Source: Acidimicrobiales bacterium
GTDB taxonomy: Bacteria > Actinomycetota > Acidimicrobiia > Acidimicrobiales > SZUA-35
NCBI GenBank assembly: GCA_024641625.1
Contig: JAHECQ010000047.1
Location: forward strand, 1 to 14,744
Length of the DNA stretch: 14,744 nt
Reading direction: 5' to 3'
A model generated the notes under the pieces. It did not search any database, had not been told where the DNA came from, and was given only the letters and a program-made list of their open reading frames with translations. Below, in pieces: positions 7,382-13,480 of this stretch (positions are counted from its first letter, which is position 1; each line of letters starts with the position of its first letter). Position numbers and translations under genes: made by a program.

Positions 7382-7624
7382 ATGGGACTTCTCGCCTGGA
7401 TCGTCATCGGACTGATCGCCGGGACGATCGGTCGGGTCATCGTCCGCCCGGGACGATCATTGGGCTGTCTGGGCACGGTGGCCGTCGGACTGGCTGGTTC
7501 GGTCGTCGGTGGCACGCTGGCCAATGTCGTGACGGGCGACGGAGTCGCCCTGGCCGCGAGCGGAGTCATCGGGTCCGCCCTCGGCGCCATCTTGATCCTT
7601 GCGCTGACCCGGCTCCAGGACTAG
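7382..7624 (+). CDS. GlsB/YeaQ/YmgE family small membrane protein (transglycosylase-associated)
   Basis: 80 aa, the standard size. Nearly all of it is membrane-spanning: segments at about 3-20, 29-50 and 57-76. The opening MGLLAWIVIGLIAGTIGR, the central GCLGTVAVGLAGSVVGG and a final GVIGSALGAILIL are the hallmarks of this family. Members are stress-induced inner-membrane proteins in enterobacteria, but their biochemical role is unknown. No Shine-Dalgarno site precedes the ATG; a CAGACT hexamer six bases upstream could be a leaderless -10 box. A longer in-frame reading from further upstream is not supported because the family begins at this methionine. The TAG stop interlocks with that of the BVMO gene on the other strand. 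Confidence 0.9.
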   Translation: MGLLAWIVIGLIAGTIGRVIVRPGRSLGCLGTVAVGLAGSVVGGTLANVVTGDGVALAASGVIGSALGAILILALTRLQD

Positions 7625-9297
7625 GCCAGGTCGATGCCGGCGTACCCGTCGGCTGCGGCATGGTTGATCATGGTCGTGTACCTGGGTGCTCCCCCGAAGT
7701 ACGCCTGATACCGGATCTTTCCTTCTTGATGTCCGTTGACGTTGGAGTTGTAGCCCGTGAACCAGCCTTTACTCCGCCGGAAGAGCATCCGCTCATGGGC
7801 ATCGACCACCTTGGCTACCCACTCCTCCTCGGCGTCGGGTCGGGCCTCGACCCGGGTGCAACCTCGATCGATGGCGTCCTCGAGAAGACCGGTCAGCCAA
7901 TCGACGCCGGTTTCGATGGCACGGGGGAAGTTCGTCGATCCGGAGACACTCTGGGGACCGGCCACCATGAACATGTTGGGGAACCCGCTGACCAGTACTC
8001 CGAAGTAGGTACTGGGACCGTCCCGCCATTTGTCGGCCAGCGCCTGCCCATCGACACCACGAATCTCGATGCGGTCGTACCCTCCGGTGATGGCATCGAA
8101 ACCAGTGGCGTAGACGACCAGGTCGAGATCATGGTGCGTCGCCGTGGTCTGGATCCCTGTCGCGGTGAACCGCTCGATCGGTGTCTCCGACAGGTCGACC
8201 AAGTGGACGTTGTCGCGGTTGTAGGCCTCGAAGTAGTTCGTCTCCAGCGGGAGGCGCTGCATGCCGAAGCCATGGTCTCGAGGAATGAGCTTCTCGGCCA
8301 CGACAGGGTCGGCCACGCGTTGGCGAATGCGGTCGGCCACATAATCGGAGATCTCCCGGTTGGCTGCTTCATCGAAGTAGATCTCCATGAAATTGGCGGC
8401 CAGCAGGGCAAAGCCTGGCTGATCGTAGAGTTCGTCCCAGAAGGCACGTCGTTCCTCTGCCGTCAGACTCCAGAATCCACGCCGGTCGGGGACGTGCTCG
8501 AATCCGCCGGGCGAGTTGGCGCAGTTGGCAAAGATCTCGTCGTAGCGTCTCCGGATGGCGGCCATCTCGTCCTCGGTGATGGGCGCGTTGTTCAGCGGCG
8601 TGCTCCAGTTGGGCCTGCGTTGGAAGACTGTGAGCTCCCCGACCTGGTCGGCAATGGCGCTGATGACCTGGATGCCCGTCGCTCCCGTGCCGATCACACC
8701 GACTCGACGGCCGGCCAGGGGAACGGGCTCTTTCGGCCACCAGTACGTGTGGAAGGCGTCGCCTTCGAAGTCATCCATGCCTTCGTAGCTGGGCAGCGTC
8801 GGCATGGACAGCGGGCCGAGGCTGGTGATGACGAAGCGGGCGATGCAGGTGTCGCCATTCTGCAGATCGAGCCGCCAGACGCGTTCATCCTCGTTCCACG
8901 TCATGGCCTCGACACGGGCGTTGAACCTCATGTGGCGACGCAGGTCGAACTTTTCGGCCACGTAGTTCAAGTACCTCAGATTCTCCGGCTGAGCCGAGAA
9001 CCGTTCGTTCCAGTGCCACTCGTCGAGCAGTTCCCTGGAGAAGGAGTAGCCATAGGTGTAGCTCTCGGAATCGAAGCGGGCTCCCGGGTACCGATTGCGA
9101 TACCAGGTGCCGCCGAGGTCATCATCGGCCTCGAGCACGATCGCATCGATACCGAGATCGGTGAGACGCTTGATCTGGTAGATCCCGGACACGCCGGCAC
9201 CCAGGACGACGACTTCATGCCGCTCGGTGCCGGGCGTACTCGGCAGGGACGTTGTTGTCATGGGCAACGGGGCATCGGACATCGCGGCATCGGACAT
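7621..9297 (-). CDS. Type I Baeyer-Villiger monooxygenase (FAD/NADPH flavoprotein)
   Basis: 558 aa from the chosen start; type I BVMOs are about 540-550. Converts ketones to esters or lactones with O2, NADPH and FAD. Motifs: FAD-binding GAGVSG at 33-38; GGTWYRNRYPGARFDSES at 62-79, with Asp76 at the position of the active-site Asp of phenylacetone monooxygenase; the BVMO fingerprint FxGxxxHxxxWP as FEGDAFHTYWWP at 177-188; NADPH-binding GTGATG at 203-208; and Arg348 in GMQRLPLE, matching the catalytic arginine that stabilises the peroxyflavin. The block NRDNVHLVD also matches that enzyme. The frame is open to 9582, overlapping the start of the divergent gene, but residues before 9297 do not resemble the family. 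The first ten residues MSDAAMSDAP come from a duplicated start region, so 9282 is an alternative start. The 161-bp spacer to the dehalogenase gene suggests possible shared control. Confidence 0.92.
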   Translation of the reverse strand: MSDAAMSDAPLPMTTTSLPSTPGTERHEVVVLGAGVSGIYQIKRLTDLGIDAIVLEADDDLGGTWYRNRYPGARFDSESYTYGYSFSRELLDEWHWNERFSAQPENLRYLNYVAEKFDLRRHMRFNARVEAMTWNEDERVWRLDLQNGDTCIARFVITSLGPLSMPTLPSYEGMDDFEGDAFHTYWWPKEPVPLAGRRVGVIGTGATGIQVISAIADQVGELTVFQRRPNWSTPLNNAPITEDEMAAIRRRYDEIFANCANSPGGFEHVPDRRGFWSLTAEERRAFWDELYDQPGFALLAANFMEIYFDEAANREISDYVADRIRQRVADPVVAEKLIPRDHGFGMQRLPLETNYFEAYNRDNVHLVDLSETPIERFTATGIQTTATHHDLDLVVYATGFDAITGGYDRIEIRGVDGQALADKWRDGPSTYFGVLVSGFPNMFMVAGPQSVSGSTNFPRAIETGVDWLTGLLEDAIDRGCTRVEARPDAEEEWVAKVVDAHERMLFRRSKGWFTGYNSNVNGHQEGKIRYQAYFGGAPRYTTMINHAAADGYAGIDLA

Positions 9298-9300
9298 CCG
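9271..9300. repeat. 15-bp tandem duplication at the BVMO start codon
   Basis: GGCATCGGACATC occurs at 9271-9283 and again at 9286-9298, period 15. On the minus strand this doubles the start region, giving MSDA-A-MSDA-P with two in-frame ATG codons. The period is a multiple of three, so the frame is kept. Confidence 0.8.
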
Positions 9301-9303
9301 GCC

Positions 9304-9309
9304 ACGGTA
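9304..9309 (-). promoter_or_regulatory. Candidate -10 box for leaderless transcription of the BVMO gene
   Basis: On the minus strand TACCGT (TANNNT) ends exactly six bases before the ATG at 9297, and no Shine-Dalgarno site is present. Same geometry as at the PRMT-like gene, which supports 9297 as the start rather than 9282. No clear -35 box. Confidence 0.4.
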
Positions 9310-9458
9310 CCCGCCTCGCCCGCCACCATTCCATCGGGCATGGCCCTGCCCATGACACCGATCGATCATGAGCCGGGCGGGCAACGGTTGACCTTGCGCT
9401 GTCGTTCGAACTGGATCATCCTCGAAACCAACACTCGCGCAGCGATCCCAGAGGCACC

Positions 9459-11597
9459 GTGAACCTGTTTTCGAACCGAAGGCGAGCAGCGGCGGCCGGG
9501 CCGCTACCCACCGAGCGTTTGCCACGCCGGCCGGCCGGCGAGCCGCTGGATCCGGCGCAGGTCGCATCACTCGCCCGTCCACGTGAGTCGAGTCGCGTCG
9601 GTACTCGCTCCTACGTTCACGTGCTGGGTCCGCTCGTCGAAGTGTTCAGTGCGTGTCGTAACGCCCCCGTTTCCGACACCGTCGCCGCGATGCCGTCGCC
9701 CGCCGCTGCGATCGACAATCTGAAGGGCTACTGCTACTTCCTCGATGCAGACGTTGTCGGCTTCTGTGAGATGCCGACCACCGCGTGGACGGGGGCAGCC
9801 CTGCCCGGCCACACGAGTGCCTTGGTAATCCTGGTCGCCCATCGACGGCCGATCAGGACCGGCGAACCCGGTTATGACTGGATCGCCGGTGCCCAACAGA
9901 CCGCAGCCGATGTCCGGGCCATGGAGATCGCCACTGTGGTCGCCCGATATCTGGGCACCCTCGGCCACCAGGCCACAGCCCACACCTTCGGCGTCAGCGA
10001 CGTCGACTGCGACCAGGTGGCCATGGCCGCCGGTGTCATCGAGGCCCGCAACGGGACGCTCTCCAACCCCCTGATCGATGGCGGTTATGGCCTGGCCGTG
10101 GTCACGACGAGCAACACCGGGATGCCGGTGGACCGGCCGCTGGCGCCCCGCTCGGCCCTGCAGCATGCAGGCATCGTCGCGGCCAACGCCTTCGGATTCG
10201 GGGGGACACGTCCGGCACTCAAAGCGTTGAACGGCCAGCATCGGCCGTGGCATCTCGGCCGGTACCCGATGGAGAAGGTCCGCCGAGTGGACGAACCGAC
10301 CACGCTGATCATCCCTGAGGAGATCAAACGGGTTCCGGCCCGACACAACTTCTTCGTTCGCGCCGCCGCTGGGGACCTGGGCTCCCGACCGCAGACAGAG
10401 GTGGCTCGCTTCATCCCCAAGGCACCTCACGGCATGGCATCGCAGGAAATGTTACGACGCCTCGTGCCCCTCCAGAACGGGAAGACGGCACCGGACAAGG
10501 CGCCCGACACGGCTGATCCCGACCACAACACGTTGGCGCTCAAGGCCCTCGGTCACTTCCTCGGTGCCGACATGACCGGGGTCTGTCGCGCCCCCGAGTA
10601 CGCCTGGTACTCGCATCGGGCCGACGGCACCGCCATCGAACCCGAACACGCCAACGCTGTCGTCTTCGTCCTCGACCAAGGGTTCGAGACCATGGAGGGC
10701 GCGTCGGGAGATGACTGGATCAGTGGCGCCCAGTCGATGCGGGCCTATCTTCGGGCGTCGCTGATCGCCTGCACCATGGCTGCCCACATCCGGAGCCTCG
10801 GCTGGGAGGCGAAGGCCCACACGGCAGCCCAGGACGAGGTCAACCACATTCCACTGTTGCTGGCCGCCGGCATCGGTGAGCTGTCGCGGATCGGTGAGCT
10901 GGTCCTCAACCCGTTCGTCGGACCCCGCTTCAAGTCGGGTGTGGTCACCACCAACATGCCGATCACGCCCGACCGACCGATCGACTTCGGTCTCCAGGAT
11001 TTCTGCACGAAGTGCAACAAATGCGCACGGGAATGCCCGGCCGGCGCGATCCGCTTCGAGGGCAAGGTCATGTTCAACGGCTACGAGATGTGGAAACCCG
11101 ACGTCGATCGGTGCGCCCGCTACCGCATCACCAACATGCGGGGATCGGCTTGTGGACGCTGCATGAAGACATGTCCGTACAACACCGAGGGCGTGCTGGC
11201 GGAACGACCGTTCCAGTGGGCAGCCATCAGGCTGCCTTGGGCTCGATCGGCGATCGCCCGCCTCGACGACAAGCTGAACCGCGGCTCCATCAATCCGGTC
11301 AAGAAGTGGTGGGTCGACATCGAGATGATCGACGGCACCCCGGTAGCACCGCTCAAGGGGGCCAACACCCGCGAGCTCAGCTTCGACAAGAAAGCCCGGG
11401 AGACCGCCGGGTTTGCCTTCTTCCCGCCCGACCTCGCCCCACCTGGGCCCGATGGGATGGTGCCGTTTCCTCTCGACCGCCAAGCCGGTATCGATGCCGC
11501 CAACGCTGCGGAACTTCCCGACGAGGCCCGACGGCGCATCGCCGCCCTCGCGAGTTCCACGAATCGCAGTTGGCCCACTGCGTCCCGGACACCATGA
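9459..11597 (+). CDS. Cytoplasmic catabolic-type reductive dehalogenase (NpRdhA-like), internally duplicated
   Basis: 712 aa, GTG start with AGAGG just upstream. The C-terminal part has a two-cluster ferredoxin region: CX2CX2CX3CP at 516-526 and CX12CX2CX3CP at 552-572, binding two 4Fe-4S clusters. Before it lies a corrinoid-binding nitroreductase-like lobe (about 355-510). A second copy of that lobe lies at about 83-229: DWIAGAQ/DWISGAQ and VVTTSNTGMPVDRP/VVTTNMPITPDRP pair up. From memory, the Nitratireductor pacificus enzyme NpRdhA uses Tyr426, Lys488 and Arg552; here Tyr430, Lys492 and Arg556 sit at a constant offset of four. The first lobe has Asp151 and Gly211 there, so it looks non-catalytic. 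No twin-arginine signal and no membrane anchor partner, unlike respiratory RdhA; no fused reductase, unlike BhbA. Likely removes halogen from an organic substrate using B12; substrate unknown. Leu332, between the lobes, is a TTA codon. Confidence 0.85.
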   Translation: MNLFSNRRRAAAAGPLPTERLPRRPAGEPLDPAQVASLARPRESSRVGTRSYVHVLGPLVEVFSACRNAPVSDTVAAMPSPAAAIDNLKGYCYFLDADVVGFCEMPTTAWTGAALPGHTSALVILVAHRRPIRTGEPGYDWIAGAQQTAADVRAMEIATVVARYLGTLGHQATAHTFGVSDVDCDQVAMAAGVIEARNGTLSNPLIDGGYGLAVVTTSNTGMPVDRPLAPRSALQHAGIVAANAFGFGGTRPALKALNGQHRPWHLGRYPMEKVRRVDEPTTLIIPEEIKRVPARHNFFVRAAAGDLGSRPQTEVARFIPKAPHGMASQEMLRRLVPLQNGKTAPDKAPDTADPDHNTLALKALGHFLGADMTGVCRAPEYAWYSHRADGTAIEPEHANAVVFVLDQGFETMEGASGDDWISGAQSMRAYLRASLIACTMAAHIRSLGWEAKAHTAAQDEVNHIPLLLAAGIGELSRIGELVLNPFVGPRFKSGVVTTNMPITPDRPIDFGLQDFCTKCNKCARECPAGAIRFEGKVMFNGYEMWKPDVDRCARYRITNMRGSACGRCMKTCPYNTEGVLAERPFQWAAIRLPWARSAIARLDDKLNRGSINPVKKWWVDIEMIDGTPVAPLKGANTRELSFDKKARETAGFAFFPPDLAPPGPDGMVPFPLDRQAGIDAANAAELPDEARRRIAALASSTNRSWPTASRTP

Positions 11598-11614
11598 CCC
11601 GCGAGCAGTTGCCG

Positions 11615-11635
11615 CGGTGGCCGGCGTTGCCACCG
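11615..11635 (+). terminator. Candidate terminator hairpin after the reductive dehalogenase gene
   Basis: CGGTGGC-CGGCGTT-GCCACCG forms a perfect 7-bp GC-rich stem with a 7-nt loop, starting 18 nt after the TGA stop. No T tract follows, which is common for hairpin terminators in high-GC actinobacteria. Confidence 0.5.
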
Positions 11636-11638
11636 TCA

Positions 11639-11724
11639 GGGCCGGTCGGCGACAGGGCCGGTCGGAGTGGGCCAGTCACGGTGGGTCGGTCGCGATGGGC
11701 CGACGGTTGGAGGCCGGCGCCGGC
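11639..11724. repeat. Decaying 14-bp tandem array, GGGCCGGTC core
   Basis: Units begin at 11639, 11655, 11669, 11683, 11697 and 11711. The first step is 16 bp and all later steps are exactly 14 bp. The first two units share GGGCCGGTCGG exactly (13 bp including the CA before them); the next read GGGCCAGTCACGGT, GGGTCGGTCGCGAT, GGGCCGACGGTTGG and AGGCCGGCGCCGGC, progressively less alike. The last contains the perfect palindrome GCCGGCGCCGGC (11713-11724). The array fills the non-coding spacer between the dehalogenase terminator and the methyltransferase promoter region. Confidence 0.6.
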
Positions 11725-11770
11725 AGCGACGCCGAGTCCGACTCCACGGGTGCGTCCTGCAGTCGGCGTG

Positions 11771-11802
11771 TAGGGTTCGGTCCCCAAGAACAGAAGGGAG
11801 GG
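11771..11802 (+). promoter_or_regulatory. Candidate -10 box and ribosome binding site of the methyltransferase gene
   Basis: TAGGGT (11771-11776) fits TANNNT and would give a leader of about 24 nt. A strong GGGAGG (11796-11801) lies five bases before the GTG at 11807 and decides that start. No clear -35 box was found. The ribosome binding site is well supported, the -10 box only weakly. Confidence 0.5.
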
Positions 11803-11806
11803 CCAG

Positions 11807-12610
11807 GTGCCCTCAGGCTTCCAGCTCGCCCAGCGTCAGGCTCAGGCCTACGAGTCGTTCACTCGTACCTTCATGGAAGGCTCGGCGCAGCTCTTGGCCG
11901 AGGGCACATCCATCGCCGCCGGCGACGTCGTGCTCGATCTTGCGTGTGGGACGGGTTTGGTGGCCCGCCACGTTGTTCCGTTGGTGGTGCCGGGCGGTCG
12001 AGTGGTTGGTGCCGACGTGAACGGCGCGATGTTGGAGATTGCCCGCAACGCAGTAGCCGGCGAGGTGGAATGGGTAGAGGCTCCGTGCGATGCGTTGCCC
12101 TTCGAGGACGAAACGTTCACCCATGCGATCTGCCAGCAGGGTTTTCAGTTCTTCCCCGATCCGATCGCAGCGATGTCCGAGGCCAAACGAGTGCTCTGCT
12201 GCGGTGGCGTGCTGGTGGCAACGGTATGGGCAACGCCGGGCCACAACCCCTACATCGAGAACCAGCTCCAGCTCCTTGCGGCCGTGGACCCTTCGCTGTC
12301 GGATTCGGTGGCCCGGTCGACACCCCCGAATGCCGATGAGTTCCTGCTCTCGGCGGCCAGGTCGGCCGGATTCAGCGACGTCGCCGTCAGCTTGCTCGAG
12401 CACACCGTGGAGATCGCCGACTTCAATCCCTGGTTCCTTGCCCAGACCGGCGGTACGCCTTGGGGGCCGACCCTTGCCACCCTGACTGACGACGGGCGTC
12501 GGGAACTGGCCGACAAGATGGCGGCCAGGATCAGCGAGTACTCGACACCGGGGGTCGGTCATCGCATCCCGTTCAGGTCCTATCGCCTCGAGGCACGTCG
12601 GCCCGACTGA
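11807..12610 (+). CDS. Class I SAM-dependent methyltransferase (UbiE-like)
   Basis: 267 aa, starting with GTG behind a strong ribosome binding site. Motif I VVLDLACGTG at 41-50 binds SAM; Asp70 after GGRVVGAD contacts the ribose; CDALPFEDETF at 94-104 and QQGFQFFPDP at 110-119 are the motifs II/III region typical of Methyltransf_11/UbiE-type enzymes. The C-terminal third (from about 150) is a variable substrate-binding cap. Methyl acceptor unknown; a small molecule is more likely than a macromolecule from the fold type. It stands alone as a transcription unit, separated from the dehalogenase by a terminator and the 14-bp array and followed by two inverted repeats. Confidence 0.88.
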   Translation: MPSGFQLAQRQAQAYESFTRTFMEGSAQLLAEGTSIAAGDVVLDLACGTGLVARHVVPLVVPGGRVVGADVNGAMLEIARNAVAGEVEWVEAPCDALPFEDETFTHAICQQGFQFFPDPIAAMSEAKRVLCCGGVLVATVWATPGHNPYIENQLQLLAAVDPSLSDSVARSTPPNADEFLLSAARSAGFSDVAVSLLEHTVEIADFNPWFLAQTGGTPWGPTLATLTDDGRRELADKMAARISEYSTPGVGHRIPFRSYRLEARRPD

Positions 12611-12685
12611 CCGACCAGGCCCCGGGGCAGCGGGAGAACGGGCGAAGTGCACGAGCTCCCATCACACTCGAAGGGCGAAATGGCC

Positions 12686-12718
12686 CGGCATCATGCCGAG
12701 CCGGAGAGTTCATCCGGC
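12686..12718 (+). terminator. Two adjacent inverted repeats after the methyltransferase gene
   Basis: CGGCATCATGCCG (12686-12698) is a palindrome around one base. Directly after it GCCGGA-GAGTTCA-TCCGGC (12700-12718) forms a 6-bp stem with a 7-nt loop. Both lie in the 170-bp spacer before the next gene. A terminator for the methyltransferase transcript is the simplest reading; a regulator site for the following gene is possible. Confidence 0.35.
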
Positions 12719-12780
12719 GGTGTGTCACCCGCGGTCGACGCCTCGTCCGTCTTCTCACTATCCGATGGAGGAGGAGTGAC

Positions 12781-13365
12781 GTGACGAGAGATGGTAGTCG
12801 GACGATGATGGCAGGGGCGATGCTCGGCTGGGTCGGCGTGGTTGTGTACGGGGTCTGGGAGATCGTGGGCGAGGAAGCCGGGGACGGATGGGAGCGGCCC
12901 TATCTGCTGTTCTCGCTGTCGCTCCTGCTCGCTGTGGCCCTCACCATCGCCGTGACCTGGGGGGCCACCCGGACCTCCCGGCGCCAGGCATGGCGCAAGG
13001 TGGGCCTCGGCGTCGGCGCGATCGCCGTCGTCAGCTCGTTGGTGGCTTGGGCCCTACCGCTGTGGGCGACGCTGTTGGCAATCAGCTGCGCCGCGTCAGC
13101 CGTCGGTGCCCCGCGCGGGGTTCGCCACGCCCTGACAACGCTGACCGCAGCTCAACTCGTTGGGATGGCGGTCATGTTCGGTGCGATCGAGGCGAAGGTC
13201 GGCACCCAGGACGGCTACGGCGACTACCCAGCGGCCTTCGGTCTGGGCACCGTCGTCTTGGCAGCCGGATCCGTGCTCGGACTGGCCATGCTCGCTCGAG
13301 CGGTCGGCTCCACACAATCGAAACCGACGATGACCCTCAGTCGCGAAGCCCCGGCGACGGTCTGA
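12781..13365 (+). CDS. Six-helix membrane protein of unknown function
   Basis: 194 aa. GTG start behind a strong GGAGGAGGAG run ending four bases before it. Hydrophobic segments at about 9-29, 41-61, 73-91, 92-109, 117-137 and 150-172 predict six membrane passes. Short charged loops include GEEAGDGWERP after the first helix and a basic RTSRRQAWRK between helices two and three, the latter suggesting a cytoplasmic loop. The C-terminal tail of about 20 residues is polar. I do not recognise a family and see no catalytic motif. The gene ends 115 nt before the sigma factor gene on the same strand, so it might be co-transcribed, but nothing in the sequence proves a link. Confidence 0.75.
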   Translation: MTRDGSRTMMAGAMLGWVGVVVYGVWEIVGEEAGDGWERPYLLFSLSLLLAVALTIAVTWGATRTSRRQAWRKVGLGVGAIAVVSSLVAWALPLWATLLAISCAASAVGAPRGVRHALTTLTAAQLVGMAVMFGAIEAKVGTQDGYGDYPAAFGLGTVVLAAGSVLGLAMLARAVGSTQSKPTMTLSREAPATV

Positions 13366-13430
13366 GGCTTCTCGACGGTGATCGGCCCGGCGGCGGCGCC
13401 GTGTCGGTTGAGCGAGACTCGGGAGATGCA

Positions 13431-13437
13431 GGGAGGG
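13431..13437 (+). promoter_or_regulatory. Shine-Dalgarno-like GGGAGGG upstream of the sigma factor gene
   Basis: A strong GGGAGGG lies 43 bases before the first usable in-frame ATG of the sigma factor, too far to serve it. In frame and well spaced after it are only ACG (13442) and GTT (13445). Either translation starts at an unusual codon or the ATG at 13481 works without a ribosome binding site. Confidence 0.4.
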
Positions 13438-13480
13438 CGCGACGGTTGAGTGGTCAGATCCTGATGCGGTCATCGCCGCC

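Noticed and set aside
9322..9352. Short inverted repeats (GGGCA...TGCCC, CATGG...CCATG) in the BVMO/dehalogenase spacer
   Set aside because: Five-base arms that overlap each other in GC-rich DNA are expected by chance; nothing else supports an operator there.
9388..9417. TTGACC (9388-9393) as a -35 box for the dehalogenase gene
   Set aside because: No acceptable -10 hexamer occurs 16-19 bases downstream (sequence there is CTGGATC), so I do not call a promoter.
9474..9500. Possible twin-arginine signal in the dehalogenase (NRRRAAAAG near residue 6)
   Set aside because: There is no hydrophobic core or cleavage site after the arginines; the following residues are Pro- and Arg-rich. The protein is most likely cytoplasmic.
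9298..9582. N-terminal extension of the BVMO gene to an ATG at 9582
   Set aside because: It would overlap the start of the divergent dehalogenase gene, adds 95 residues unlike any BVMO, and the -10 box at 9304-9309 supports the shorter start.
9459..11597. Epoxyqueuosine reductase (QueG) as the identity of the 712-aa Fe-S protein
   Set aside because: QueG is about half this length and lacks the second lobe; the CX12CX2CX3CP second cluster and the Tyr/Lys/Arg positions fit catabolic reductive dehalogenases better.
11594..11773. A 59-codon frame starting at an ATGA overlap with the dehalogenase stop
   Set aside because: The overlap resembles coupled genes, but there is no ribosome binding site, the product is low-complexity Pro/Arg/Gly, and the region holds a hairpin and a 14-bp array whose step is not a multiple of three. 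It is not hydrophobic, so it is not an RdhB-type membrane anchor.
12765..12779. Mini-frame Met-Glu-Glu-Glu-stop overlapping the ribosome binding site of the six-helix membrane protein gene
   Set aside because: It arises because the GGAGGAGGAG run itself reads as Glu codons; it has no ribosome binding site of its own.
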